From Streptomyces sp. NBC_00513 (GTDB lineage Bacteria > Actinomycetota > Actinomycetes > Streptomycetales > Streptomycetaceae), in contig NZ_CP107845.1 in NCBI RefSeq assembly GCF_041431415.1, positions 5,022,001 through 5,086,000 on the forward strand: a DNA stretch of 64,000 nucleotides, read 5' to 3'. How positions within the stretch are numbered: the stretch's first letter is position 1; each line of letters opens with the position of its first letter. Below the pieces are notes generated by a model. It did no database searches. It was given only the letters and a program-made list of their open reading frames with translations, and was not told the origin of the DNA. Position numbers and translations under genes: made by a program. Shown here one piece after another: positions 32,899 through 41,253 of the stretch.

Positions 32899-33657
32899 AT
32901 GTCGACCGTAGAAAACGCATCTCCCGCCGACGACAGCACGCCCGTCGAGGCGCTCGGAATCGCCGCCCAGGACTGGGCGACGGCCTCCGCCTCGCCGCAG
33001 TACCGGGCCGCCGTCGAGGACCTCCTCGGCGCACTGGCGTACGGAGAGCTCGCCGCGTTCGAGCGCCTCGCCGAGGACGCGAAGCTCGCGCCCACCCTCG
33101 GCGACAAGGCCGAGCTCGCGAAGATGGCCTCCGCCGAGTTCCACCACTTCGAGCGGCTGCGCGACCGGCTCGCGGCGATCGACGTCGACCCCACCGCGGC
33201 GATGGAGCCCTTCGCGAAGGGCGTCGACGACTTCCACCGCCAGACCGCCCCCTCCGACTGGCTGGAAGGCCTGGTCAAGGCGTACGTCGGCGACTCCATC
33301 GCCAGCGACTTCTACCGCGAGGTCGCCACCCACCTCGACACCGACACCCGCGCCCTCGTCGTCGGTGTGCTCGACGACACGGGCCACGGCGGTTTCGCCG
33401 TCGAGAAGGTGCGCGCGGCGATCGAGGCCGACCCCCGCTGCGGCGGACGGCTCGCCCTGTGGGCCCGCCGGCTGATGGGCGAGGCGCTCTCGCAGGCCCA
33501 GCGCGTGGTCGCGGAACGCGACGCGCTCTCCACGATGCTGGTCGGCGGCGTCGACGGGATGGCGGCCGGATTCGACCTGGCGGCCGTGGGCGAGATGTTC
33601 ACCCGCATCACCAAGGCGCACACCAAGCGGATGGCGGCCCTCGGCCTCGCGGCCTGA
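32899..33657 (+). CDS. Ferritin-fold protein, MiaE-like (PF13794 type)
   Basis: 252 residues, all helical. The helix pair LLGALAYGELAAFERLAEDAKLAPTLGDKAELAKMASAEFHHFERLRDRL supplies Glu and ExxH di-iron ligands, and the later DSIASDFYREVATHL supplies more acidic residues. The family resembles the tRNA 2-methylthio-isopentenyladenosine hydroxylase MiaE, though the actinobacterial members' reaction is not proven. ATG 32899 is preferred over GTG 32890 because it fits the leaderless promoter. It is divergent from the RhlE-like helicase, as Rv3210c is beside Rv3211. Confidence 0.8.
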   Translation: MSTVENASPADDSTPVEALGIAAQDWATASASPQYRAAVEDLLGALAYGELAAFERLAEDAKLAPTLGDKAELAKMASAEFHHFERLRDRLAAIDVDPTAAMEPFAKGVDDFHRQTAPSDWLEGLVKAYVGDSIASDFYREVATHLDTDTRALVVGVLDDTGHGGFAVEKVRAAIEADPRCGGRLALWARRLMGEALSQAQRVVAERDALSTMLVGGVDGMAAGFDLAAVGEMFTRITKAHTKRMAALGLAA

Positions 33658-33693
33658 GCCCCACGCGGGCATCGAGCCCACGTGGACACGCGG

Positions 33694-33728
33694 CGGCCCC
33701 GGCACGGAGACACTCCGAGCCGGGGCCG
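33694..33728. terminator. Bidirectional hairpin terminator
   Basis: A 16-nt stem with one A-A mismatch (33694-33709 with 33713-33728) and a 3-nt loop lies between convergent genes. Confidence 0.75.
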
Positions 33729-33772
33729 ACCCGTGTCAGGGGACGGGCGGGGGCGGACGGCCGTCGTCCCCT

Positions 33773-34075
33773 TCAGCCCCGGGAGGGGAGCGAAAAGGGA
33801 GGGCGTCGGTGCGTCCGACCGGAGCCCGAGCCGGGGCGCAGCAGGAGCGAGAGCACGACCGCCGACACCAGGGTCCCGCCGATCAGGGTCGCCACCAGGG
33901 TGTTGTGACCCGGTCCGAGCGACATGTGCGTGAGGTAGGCGCCGAACAGCGCTCCCACGACCCCGCTGACCAGGACCACCCTCGGTGACGGCAGCCGCTT
34001 CGCGAATCTGCGCACGGCGGCCCCGGACAGGGCGAGGCCCAACAGAGCGGAGCCGAGCGCTTCCATCAGCAGCAT
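33773..34075 (-). CDS. Small membrane protein, three hydrophobic segments
   Basis: 100 residues. Hydrophobic stretches at about 1-22 (MLLMEALGSALLGLALSGAAV), 32-52 (VVLVSGVVGALFGAYLTHMSL) and 58-80 (NTLVATLIGGTLVSAVVLSLLL), then a basic Ser/Arg tail. ATG 34075 has GAAAGGGA upstream. It has the glycine-rich helix pattern of small transglycosylase-associated (YeaQ-like) membrane proteins, but I do not assign it to that family. Likely monocistronic. Confidence 0.65.
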   Translation of the reverse strand: MLLMEALGSALLGLALSGAAVRRFAKRLPSPRVVLVSGVVGALFGAYLTHMSLGPGHNTLVATLIGGTLVSAVVLSLLLRPGSGSGRTHRRPPFSLPSRG

Positions 34076-34147
34076 GAGGTCCCTTTCCGTACGTCAGGGC
34101 GTATTCGGGTTGCAGTACAGCGCTCCTACCCGAAGCGGAACAAAGAG

Positions 34148-34181
34148 AAACGACCCGGCGAAATCAACCGCCGGGTCGTTT
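34148..34181. terminator. Hairpin terminator with U-tract
   Basis: A perfect 13-bp stem (34148-34160 with 34169-34181) with an 8-nt loop carries A/T-runs on both ends, so it can act in both directions. It follows the DUF3107 gene on the minus strand. Confidence 0.88.
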
Positions 34182-34214
34182 TCCTCCTTTGAGGGAGGTT
34201 CAGTTCTCCGTGCC

Positions 34215-34442
34215 TCAGAGCGCTCCGAAGCCAACCTTGCGCGCACTCGGCTCACCCAGGTCCACGTACGCCAGGCGGTCGGACGGCACCAGGACCTTGC
34301 GGCCCTTGATGTCGGTGAGGCTCAGCAGCGGCGCAGTGCCGGACAGAGCGGCGGCCACGACGCCCTCCAGCTCCTCCGCGCTCAGGTCGCTCTCCAGCAC
34401 GATCTCCCGGGGTGCGTGCTGCACGCCGATCTTGACCTCCAC
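34215..34442 (-). CDS. DUF3107 protein (TB9.4 homologue)
   Basis: 75 residues starting (GTG) MEVKIGVQHAPREIVLESDLSAEE, ending LAYVDLGEPSARKVGFGAL. This is the small actinobacterial family typified by mycobacterial TB9.4 (Rv3208A): a beta-alpha-beta protein of unknown function. GTG 34442 has GGAGGGAC upstream. It lies next to a TetR regulator, as in mycobacteria, and has its own strong terminator, suggesting high expression. Confidence 0.88.
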   Translation of the reverse strand: MEVKIGVQHAPREIVLESDLSAEELEGVVAAALSGTAPLLSLTDIKGRKVLVPSDRLAYVDLGEPSARKVGFGAL

Positions 34443-34580
34443 GGCTTTGTCCCTCCGACGATCCGGTTCGCGCGATCAGCCGCGCCGTACCCGGTCCACA
34501 TTAGCCCGGAGAGGGGACACGATCGGCCCGTGGCGGACACGCTCGCAGCGAACAGCGGCGCACCGCCACGGCGGTGCGGG

Positions 34581-35219
34581 TCAGCCCTCCGTGCCGTGCA
34601 GCGGGAAGCCCGCGATGCCGCGCCAGGCGAGCGAGGTCAGCAGGCCGACCGCGGTGTCCCGGGCGACCGGGCTCTCGCTCGACAGCCAGTACCGGGCCAC
34701 GACCTGCGAGACGCCGCCCAGGCCCACGGCCAGCAACATCGACTCGTCCTTGGACAGGCCGGTGTCCTCCGCGATGACCTCCGAGATGGCCTCCGCGCAC
34801 TGGAGCGACACGCGGTCGACGCGCTCGCGCACGGCGGGCTCGTTCGTCAGGTCCGACTCGAAGACCAGACGGAAGGCGCCGCCCTCGTCCTGGACGTACG
34901 CGAAGTACGCGTCCATCGTCGCGGCCACGCGCAGCTTGTTGTCCGTGGTCGAGGCGAGCGCCGTGCGGACCGCCGACAACAGCGACTCGCAGTGCTGGTC
35001 CAGCAGCGCCAGGTAGAGGTCGAGCTTCCCGGGAAAGTGCTGGTAGAGCACCGGCTTGCTGACCCCGGCGCGCTCCGCGATGTCGTCCATCGCCGCGGCG
35101 TGGTAACCCTGCGCGACGAAGACCTCCTGGGCCGCGCCCAGGAGCTGGTTGCGCCGGGCTCGGCGCGGCAGTCGCGTGCCCCGGGGACGCGCTGCCTCCG
35201 TCTGCTCGATGGCTGTCAC
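34581..35219 (-). CDS. TetR-family transcriptional regulator
   Basis: 212 residues. Basic N-terminus, then the TetR helix-turn-helix ARRNQLLGAAQEVFVAQGYHAAAMDDIAERAGVSKPVLYQHFPGKLDLYLALL (about residues 20-75). The ligand-binding half contains DEGGAFRLVFESDLTNEPAVRERV. GTG 35219 has GGGAGGCG upstream; GTG 35246 is a weaker option. The position next to DUF3107 and the sequence type match Rv3208. The regulated genes and the ligand cannot be told from the window. Confidence 0.87.
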   Translation of the reverse strand: MTAIEQTEAARPRGTRLPRRARRNQLLGAAQEVFVAQGYHAAAMDDIAERAGVSKPVLYQHFPGKLDLYLALLDQHCESLLSAVRTALASTTDNKLRVAATMDAYFAYVQDEGGAFRLVFESDLTNEPAVRERVDRVSLQCAEAISEVIAEDTGLSKDESMLLAVGLGGVSQVVARYWLSSESPVARDTAVGLLTSLAWRGIAGFPLHGTEG

Positions 35220-35366
35220 GCCGCCTCCCACTTTCTCTAAGAACACAGTGCGCTCTGCGCCGCGCCGCCATCGTACTTTTCGGTAACCGGATCTGGTGGG
35301 TTCAAGCCGAGTTTTCTCGCGGTACGGACCACCCTGACCCGCTGGTCAAGCGCCTTTCCGCGGCGG

Positions 35367-35582
35367 TCAGCGGTAGTCGTCCTCGTCCAGGGGGACCACG
35401 CGGGCCTGCTCGGCGGCGTCCCCGTCGGTCGCCTCGTCGAGGTCGGCCCCCGTGAGCGGGTCGTCTTCGACGGGCTGGAGTTCGATGTGCTGCTCCGCGG
35501 CATCCGCCTCGGGCGTCTCCGGGTCGAGGTCCTCCCGGAGCCGCTCCCGGAAGGTGTCCGGTTCGGCTGGGTCGACAGTCAT
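35367..35582 (-). CDS. Small acidic hypothetical protein
   Basis: 71 residues, strongly acidic (for example ERLREDLDPETPEADAAEQHIELQPVEDD), starting MTVDPAEPDTF with GAGGGGAGC upstream and ending LDEDDYR. It is likely disordered. A good ribosome site and Streptomyces-like third-position GC support it, but no family is recognised. It is divergent from the LipV-like hydrolase. Confidence 0.6.
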   Translation of the reverse strand: MTVDPAEPDTFRERLREDLDPETPEADAAEQHIELQPVEDDPLTGADLDEATDGDAAEQARVVPLDEDDYR

Positions 35583-35688
35583 CGCGCTCCCCTCGCCTTC
35601 GCTGGTACTACGAGCCTAGGAGGATCGCGACCGCGACGCCAGGTGGTCCTGTGACCGCCGACACAAGGGGTCGAGCGTGATCGTCTCG

Positions 35689-35694
35689 TAACAT
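35689..35694 (+). promoter_or_regulatory. -10 element TAACAT, leaderless promoter
   Basis: TAACAT ends 6 nt before ATG 35701 and no Shine-Dalgarno sequence is present; the -35 region is poor. Confidence 0.42.
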
Positions 35695-35700
35695 TGGCCC

Positions 35701-36690
35701 ATGTCTTCGACCGAGCTGCCGGGTGTGCGGTCCACCGCCGAGGCGTCCTCCCAGGTGGGAGACGTCCGAGTGGCCGAGGGAGAGCGTCTGCGCACGGAAC
35801 GGCTCCCCGGACTGGAGCTGAACGTGCGATTCCGGCCCTCCTCGAAGGAGGGGTTGCCGCCCGCGCTGTTCGTGCACGGGCTCGGCGGATCCTCGCAGAA
35901 CTGGTCGGCGCTGATGGAGCGTCTGGCCGACGAAGTGGACGGCGAGGCCGTCGACCTGCCCGGCTTCGGCTGGTCCCCACCCCCCGCGAACCGGGACTAC
36001 TCGATCACCGGTTTCGCCCGCGCGGTCATCCGACACCTCGACGCGGCCGGCCGCGGACCGGTGCACCTGTTCGGCAACTCGCTCGGCGGAGCCGTCTCCA
36101 CCCGGGTCGCCGCCGCCCGCCCCGATCTGGTGCGCAGCCTGACCCTCGTCTCGCCCGCGCTCCCCGAACTGCGCGTGCAGCGCTCGGCGGTGCCGACCGC
36201 CCTGCTGGCCGCGCCGGGCATGGCGCCCCTGCTGCTGCGCCTCACCAAGGGGTTGAGCGCCGAGCAGCGCACCCGGGGGGTGACGGGCCTCTGTTACGGC
36301 GACCCCGCACGGGTGACACCGGAGGGTTTCGAGGCGGCCGTCGAGGAGATGGCGCGCCGCATGGCGCTGCCGTACTTCTGGGAGGCGATGACCCGTTCGG
36401 CGCGCGGGATCGTCGACGCCTACACCCTCGGCGGGCAGCACGGGCTGTGGCGTCAGGCCCAACGGGTGCTCGCGCCGACCCTGTTGGTCTACGGTGGCCG
36501 GGACCAGTTGGTCTCGTACCGAATGGCGCGCAAGGCCGCCGCCGCTTTCCGGGGCTCGCGGCTGGTGTGTCTGCCGGAGGCCGGTCACGTGGCGATGATG
36601 GAGTACCCCGAGGTGGTCGCGGCCGCTTTCCGGGAGTTGTTGCAAGACACACAAGAACTGACACACACCGAAGAAGATGGTAGAGGCTGA
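35701..36690 (+). CDS. Alpha/beta hydrolase (LipV-like)
   Basis: 329 residues. ALFVHGLGGSSQNWSALMERL gives the oxyanion hole, GNSLGG the nucleophile (Ser about 125), VYGGRDQLV the acid and EAGHVAMMEYPE the histidine. No export signal. The cap region (residues about 160-250) is helical. It precedes the DUF3152 gene by 5 nt, so they form an operon. The local gene order and family fit the mycobacterial Rv3203 esterase neighbourhood. Substrate unknown. Confidence 0.83.
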   Translation: MSSTELPGVRSTAEASSQVGDVRVAEGERLRTERLPGLELNVRFRPSSKEGLPPALFVHGLGGSSQNWSALMERLADEVDGEAVDLPGFGWSPPPANRDYSITGFARAVIRHLDAAGRGPVHLFGNSLGGAVSTRVAAARPDLVRSLTLVSPALPELRVQRSAVPTALLAAPGMAPLLLRLTKGLSAEQRTRGVTGLCYGDPARVTPEGFEAAVEEMARRMALPYFWEAMTRSARGIVDAYTLGGQHGLWRQAQRVLAPTLLVYGGRDQLVSYRMARKAAAAFRGSRLVCLPEAGHVAMMEYPEVVAAAFRELLQDTQELTHTEEDGRG

Positions 36691-36695
36691 GGCGC

Positions 36696-38153
36696 GTGGG
36701 ACGACATAGTCGCAAGGACTCCGTCCCGGAGCGGCTCGCGCCGCCTGCGGAGCCCACGCCCTTCGAGGCGTTCGATCCGCCCGGGGTCTTCGGGGACTCG
36801 GGACCTCAGATCGCCGAGGCCCCGGCGCTCCTCGACGAGCCGGGGGCCTTCGGGGAGTACGAGGCGCCCGCGCCCCGCCGGGCGCCGCCGCCGTACGTCC
36901 CGCAGGCCGGCGCCGGCCCGGCCGGCCGTCGGGTACCCGAACCCACGGTCACGCACCGGGGATTCGCGTCCCCCGCCCCGCAGGCGCCCCTGGCGCGGCC
37001 CGCCGGACATCCCGAGCAGCGCGAGCCCGGTGGAGCGTGGGGCGCGAGCGCCTTCACCGACACCGGCTCCGTGTTCGTGGACCGGCCGGGCGTCCCGCGG
37101 GCCCGGACCGCGGCCCCGCCGGCCCGGAACAGCGACACCCCGGCCTTCGGCACCCCCGCCGTCGGCTTCCCGAAGGTCACCGTCGCGCCGGCCGCGGCGT
37201 CGCCGGCCGCCGATCCCGGCGAGGCTCGCGTCGCCACCGGCGCGCAGGGGCTGATCCCCGGTCCCCGGACGCCCGAGGCCGCCCCCGAGGCGGGCGGCGA
37301 CACCCCCGAGAAGCCGGCCGCCGGTCGCGGCAGGAAGATCCGTGCCTACACCGGGGTGGCCGCGGCGGCCGTCACGGCCGTGCTGGCCGTCGTGGTGGCC
37401 ACACAGGTGCTCGCCGAGGGCGAGGCGGGCAAGGGCAAGTCGCAGGCGGGCCCCGAGGACAGCCAGGGCCGCGCCGTTCCCGGGCAGTCGCCGGCCTCCC
37501 GCTCGGACGACCGGCTCAAGCCCGACGCGCCGGCGCCGGCGCCGGTGGAGCTGACGTACGACCAGAAGATGGCGTTGCAACTGCCGATCGACGCGAAGCT
37601 GGCCGGCCCGGGCGCCTTCGACACCGTGCCGGGCGTGGCCAAGGCGCCCGGCAAGGGCAAGCTCGTGCGCTACCGGGTGGACGTGGAGCAGAAGCTGGGG
37701 CTGGACGCCCAGCTCTTCGCGGAGGCGGTGCACCGCACCCTCAACGATCCGCGGAGCTGGGGCCACAACGGTGCGATGACGTTCGAGCGGGTGCCGGGCG
37801 GCGAGGCCGACTTCGTGATCACCCTGGCCAGCCCGGGCACCACCGGCGTGTGGTGCGCGAAGTCGGGTCTGGACACCACGGTCGACAACGTGTCCTGCGA
37901 CTCCGCCTCCACCGAGCGCGTGATGATCAACGCCTTCCGCTGGGCGCAGGGCTCGCCCACCTACGGCGCCGGCCAGATGTTCGCGTACCGGCAGATGCTC
38001 ATCAACCACGAGGTCGGGCACCGGCTCGGTCACGGGCACGTGAACTGCCGGACGCCGGGCGAGCTCGCGCCGATCATGCAGCAGCAGACCAAGTCGCTCA
38101 ACATCGACAACATCCAGTGCAAGCCCAACCAGTGGGTCTTTCCCGGGAGTTGA
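36696..38153 (+). CDS. DUF3152 metzincin-like secreted or membrane-anchored protein
   Basis: 485 residues. The first 210 are Pro/Ala-rich and disordered. One transmembrane helix lies at about 217-236 (AAAAVTAVLAVVVATQVL). The extracytoplasmic domain ends with a metal site HEVGHRLGHGH (438-448), an exact HExxHxxGxxH zinc motif of metzincin peptidases. It also has paired cysteines (WCAKSG, VSCDSA, HVNCRTPG, IQCKPN). GTG 36696 overlaps nothing but follows the hydrolase stop by 5 nt. It probably is a surface zinc protease. Rv3207c is the positional relative. A strong promoter for the next unit starts 10 nt after its stop. Confidence 0.85.
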   Translation: MGRHSRKDSVPERLAPPAEPTPFEAFDPPGVFGDSGPQIAEAPALLDEPGAFGEYEAPAPRRAPPPYVPQAGAGPAGRRVPEPTVTHRGFASPAPQAPLARPAGHPEQREPGGAWGASAFTDTGSVFVDRPGVPRARTAAPPARNSDTPAFGTPAVGFPKVTVAPAAASPAADPGEARVATGAQGLIPGPRTPEAAPEAGGDTPEKPAAGRGRKIRAYTGVAAAAVTAVLAVVVATQVLAEGEAGKGKSQAGPEDSQGRAVPGQSPASRSDDRLKPDAPAPAPVELTYDQKMALQLPIDAKLAGPGAFDTVPGVAKAPGKGKLVRYRVDVEQKLGLDAQLFAEAVHRTLNDPRSWGHNGAMTFERVPGGEADFVITLASPGTTGVWCAKSGLDTTVDNVSCDSASTERVMINAFRWAQGSPTYGAGQMFAYRQMLINHEVGHRLGHGHVNCRTPGELAPIMQQQTKSLNIDNIQCKPNQWVFPGS

Positions 38154-38162
38154 TTTCCGGCG

Positions 38163-38191
38163 TTGACAAGCCGTCCGATGGTCGGTAATTG
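38163..38191 (+). promoter_or_regulatory. Consensus sigma-HrdB-type promoter
   Basis: TTGACA (38163-38168), an exact 17-nt spacer and TAATTG (38186-38191). This is the best -35/-10 pair in the window. Transcription should begin at about 38198-38200, at the start codon of a 31-codon ORF. Confidence 0.75.
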
Positions 38192-38199
38192 TTCTCCGC

Positions 38200-38295
38200 A
38201 TGTCGCACCGCCACACCACCGCCGCGAGCGCCGCCATAGAGCTGGCGCTCCTCGGTGTGGCCGCGCACAGCGTGGCCGACATCTTCTGTCGCTGA
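38200..38295 (+). CDS. Putative 31-residue leader peptide
   Basis: The ORF runs from ATG 38200 to TGA 38293-38295. It begins MSHRHTTAASAAIE and ends LGVAAHSVADIFCR, with a single Cys two residues before the end. It would be translated leaderless, since the promoter -10 ends 8 nt before ATG. Streptomyces leader peptides of about this length ending in Ala/Leu-Cys-Arg are known upstream of sulfur and amino-acid transport genes. Stalling at the Cys codon could control the terminator at 38333-38374, and so the transporter operon. Function is inferred from layout. Confidence 0.55.
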   Translation: MSHRHTTAASAAIELALLGVAAHSVADIFCR

Positions 38296-38332
38296 CGCCT
38301 GCCTGAGCGCGCGACGCCCTTCACCGTTCTTC

Positions 38333-38374
38333 GCCGCGCCCGGGTGCATCCGCCCGCAGGCGCGGCCCTTTTTT
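38333..38374 (+). terminator. U-tailed intrinsic terminator, probable attenuator
   Basis: Outer arms 38333-38340 and 38359-38366, inner arms 38341-38346 and 38351-38356 (one wobble), then a T6 run at 38369-38374. It lies between the leader peptide and the transporter operon. True U-tails are rare in this genome. Confidence 0.75.
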
Positions 38375-38512
38375 CGACATGACCCCGGATCGGTGCGATC
38401 ACTCGCGCCGGGACCTCCCGCTGTCGGGACGTCCGCCGGTGTGATCTCGGGCGGCTGCCCCTCGCGTGGCATTCCTCCCCGTTTCGCATCACGCCGAGAG
38501 GTCCCTTCTCCC

Positions 38513-40252
38513 ATGCTCCGTCAGTCCCACACATCGCGCCGCGTGGCCGCGGTCGCCGTCAGCCTCGTACTGGCCGGGGGCGCCGCCGCCTGCGGGCCCA
38601 AGGACGCGGCGGACCAGGCCGGCTCCGGCGACAAGGCCGGCGCCACCGGGAGCGCCCCCGCCAAGGGCGGCACCCTCTCCGTCCTCAACGCCGACCCACA
38701 GAGCGACTTCGATCCGGCGCGGCTCTACACCTCCGGCGGCGGAAACGTTCCTTCGCTGGTGTTCCGGACCCTCACCACCCGCAACCGCGAGGACGGCGCG
38801 GCCGGCGCCAAGGTCGTGCCCGACCTGGCCACCGACCTCGGCAAGCCGAACGCCGACGCCACCGAGTGGACGTACACCCTCAAGGACGGGCTGAAGTACG
38901 AGGACGGCACCCCGATCACCACCGCCGACATCAAGTACGGCATCGAGCGGTCCTTCGCCGCCGAGCTGTCCGGCGGCGCCCCCTACCTGCGGGACTGGCT
39001 GGTCGGCGGCGAGGCGTACCAGGGCCCCTACAAGGACGGCGGCAAGGGCCTCGACTCCATCGTCGTCCCCGACGCGAAGACGATCACCTTCAAGCTGCGC
39101 AAGCCCGAGGGGGAGTTCCCCTTCCTCGCCACCCAGACCCAGTTCGCGCCGGTACCCAAGGCCAAGGACACCGGCGCCGCGTACGAACAGCACCCGATCT
39201 CCTCCGGCCCGTACAAGGTCGTCAAGAACGACAACGACGGCGAACACCTCGTCCTGGACCGCAACCCGCACTGGGACGAGAAGACCGACGAGGAGCGCAA
39301 GGCCTACCCGGACAAGATCGACGTCCGCTCCGGCCTCGACGCCGCCGTCATCAACCAGCGCCTGACCACCAGCTCCGGCGCCGACGCCACGGCCGTCACC
39401 ACCGACACCAACCTCGGGCCCGCCGAACTCGCCCAGATCGGCGACAACAAGGAACTCGCCGCCCGCGTCGGCACCGGCCACTTCGGCTACATCAACTACC
39501 TGGCTTTCAACCCCAAGGTGGCTCCCTTCGACAACCCGAAGGTCCGCCAGGCCATCTCGTACGCGATCAACCGCACCAGCGTGATCAACGCGGCGGGCGG
39601 CTCCGCGCTCGCCGAGCCGGCGACCACCTTCCTCCCCGAGCAGAAGGCCTTCGGCTTCACCAAGTACGACCACTTCCCCGCGGGCAAGACCGGCGACCCG
39701 GCCAAGGCCAGGGAACTGCTGAAGGAGGCCGGCTTCCCCGACGGGGTCGACGTCACGCTGACCCACTCCACCCAGCAGAACCGGCAGACCAGCCCCGAGG
39801 TCGCCACCGCCGTACAGCAGGCGCTCGCCGCCGCCGGGATCAGGGTCAAGCTGGAGGGCCTGGAGAACAACGCCTTCAACGAGAAGCGCTGGGACGCCAA
39901 GAACACCCCCGGCTTCTTCATCTCCCGCTGGGGCGCCGACTGGCCCTCCGGCGCCCCCTTCCTCGCGCCGATCTTCGACGGCCGGCAGATCGTCACCAAC
40001 GGCTCCAACTACAACCACGCGCAGCTCGATGATCCCGCCGTGAACACCGAGATCGACGAGATCGCCAAGCTCACCGACCTGGAGGCCGCCGGCAAGCGCT
40101 GGGGCGCCCTCGACCGGAAGATCGGCGAGCAGGCCCTGGACGTGCCGCTGTTCCACCCCGTCTACAAGCGGCTCGTCGGCAAGAACGTCAAGAACGTCGT
40201 CATCAGCGACTGGACCGGCGTCCTCGACATCTCGCAGGTATCGGTCAAGTGA
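38513..40252 (+). CDS. ABC transporter substrate-binding lipoprotein, peptide/nickel type (SBP_bac_5)
   Basis: 579 residues. Signal peptide with lipobox LAGGAAAC (Cys about 23), then the SBP_bac_5 fold: KGGTLSVLNADPQSDFDPARLYTSGG, TEWTYTLKDGLKYEDGTPITTADIKYGIERSF, GFFISRWGADWPSGAPFL. It binds a short peptide or similar ligand on the outer membrane face and passes it to the two permeases encoded next. ATG 38513 has GAGAGG upstream; the frame open to 38255 would cross the attenuator and is rejected. The start of the next gene overlaps its stop. Confidence 0.9.
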   Translation: MLRQSHTSRRVAAVAVSLVLAGGAAACGPKDAADQAGSGDKAGATGSAPAKGGTLSVLNADPQSDFDPARLYTSGGGNVPSLVFRTLTTRNREDGAAGAKVVPDLATDLGKPNADATEWTYTLKDGLKYEDGTPITTADIKYGIERSFAAELSGGAPYLRDWLVGGEAYQGPYKDGGKGLDSIVVPDAKTITFKLRKPEGEFPFLATQTQFAPVPKAKDTGAAYEQHPISSGPYKVVKNDNDGEHLVLDRNPHWDEKTDEERKAYPDKIDVRSGLDAAVINQRLTTSSGADATAVTTDTNLGPAELAQIGDNKELAARVGTGHFGYINYLAFNPKVAPFDNPKVRQAISYAINRTSVINAAGGSALAEPATTFLPEQKAFGFTKYDHFPAGKTGDPAKARELLKEAGFPDGVDVTLTHSTQQNRQTSPEVATAVQQALAAAGIRVKLEGLENNAFNEKRWDAKNTPGFFISRWGADWPSGAPFLAPIFDGRQIVTNGSNYNHAQLDDPAVNTEIDEIAKLTDLEAAGKRWGALDRKIGEQALDVPLFHPVYKRLVGKNVKNVVISDWTGVLDISQVSVK

Positions 40253-41253
40253 CGCTCCTCGCCGACCGGTCGGCGCCCGCGCCCGGGGCACTCGCCCCGG
40301 GCGCGGGCGCCGCGCGGCAGGTCTGGCGGCGACTGCGCACACGGCCCTCGGCCGTCGCGTCCGCCGCCGTACTCGCCCTCCTCGTCCTGCTCGCCCTCGC
40401 CGCACCCCTGCTCGCACAGCTCGCCGGCCAGGACCCCAACGCCTACCACGACGACCTCGTCGACTCGGCGCGCGGCGGAGTCCCCCTCGGTTCCCTCGGC
40501 GGGATCTCCGCCGACCACTGGCTCGGAGTCGAACCGGGCACCGGCCGGGACCTGTTCACCCGGCTCCTGCACGGAGCCCGGATCTCGCTGCTCGTCGCCC
40601 TCGGGGCCACCGCCGTCCAGGTCACCGTCGGCATCGCGGCCGGACTGACCGCCGCCCTCGGCAACCGCGCCGTCGCCACCCTGATCGGCCGGACCACCGA
40701 CGTCATGATCGCCCTGCCCATGCTGGTGCTCGGCGTCGCGCTGACCGCCGTGGTCCCGCCGGACTTCCCCCGGCCCCTGCTGCTGATCCTCGTCATCGGA
40801 CTCCTCGGCTGGGGCGGCACCGCCCGGATGGTGCGCGCCCAGACCCTGGCCCTGCGCGAGCTGGACTTCGTCGCCGCCGCCCGCCTGTCCGGCAACGGCA
40901 CCCTGCGGATCGCCCGCCGCGAACTCCTGCCCTCACTGGCCGCACCCGTGATCACCCTCGCCGCGATCAACGTGCCGACCAACATGGTGGTCGAGGCCTC
41001 GCTGTCCTTCCTCGGCGTCGGCGTGAAACCGCCCACCCCGTCCTGGGGGCAGATGCTCTCCAGCGCCCAGACCTGGTTCCGCGCCGACCCGACGTACGTC
41101 CTGCTGCCCGCCGGGATGCTGTTCGTCACCGTGCTCGCCTTCACCGTCCTCGGTGACGCCGTCCGCACGGCCCTCGACCCCCGCGAGGCCTCACGGCTGC
41201 GGGTCGGCACCCGCGCCGGGGCCCGCGCCGGCCGAAAGGAGCGGAAGGCATGA
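40249..41253 (+). CDS. ABC transporter permease, DppC/OppC type
   Basis: 334 residues. One N-terminal helix (SAVASAAVLALLVLLALAAPLLAQL), a periplasm-side-like loop with HWLGVEPGTGRDLFTRLLHGARISL (the DppC signature), then five helices. The EAA loop is RELDFVAAARLSGNGTLRIARRELLPSL. GTG 40249 overlaps the stop of the binding-protein gene. Operon order is unusual in that the C-type permease precedes the B-type. Its C-terminal tail is basic. Confidence 0.9.
   Translation: MTLLADRSAPAPGALAPGAGAARQVWRRLRTRPSAVASAAVLALLVLLALAAPLLAQLAGQDPNAYHDDLVDSARGGVPLGSLGGISADHWLGVEPGTGRDLFTRLLHGARISLLVALGATAVQVTVGIAAGLTAALGNRAVATLIGRTTDVMIALPMLVLGVALTAVVPPDFPRPLLLILVIGLLGWGGTARMVRAQTLALRELDFVAAARLSGNGTLRIARRELLPSLAAPVITLAAINVPTNMVVEASLSFLGVGVKPPTPSWGQMLSSAQTWFRADPTYVLLPAGMLFVTVLAFTVLGDAVRTALDPREASRLRVGTRAGARAGRKERKA

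Noticed and set aside
35281..35345. tRNA-like GGTGGGTTCAAGCC segment
   Set aside because: The flanks do not fold into a cloverleaf and there is no anticodon arm at the right distance.
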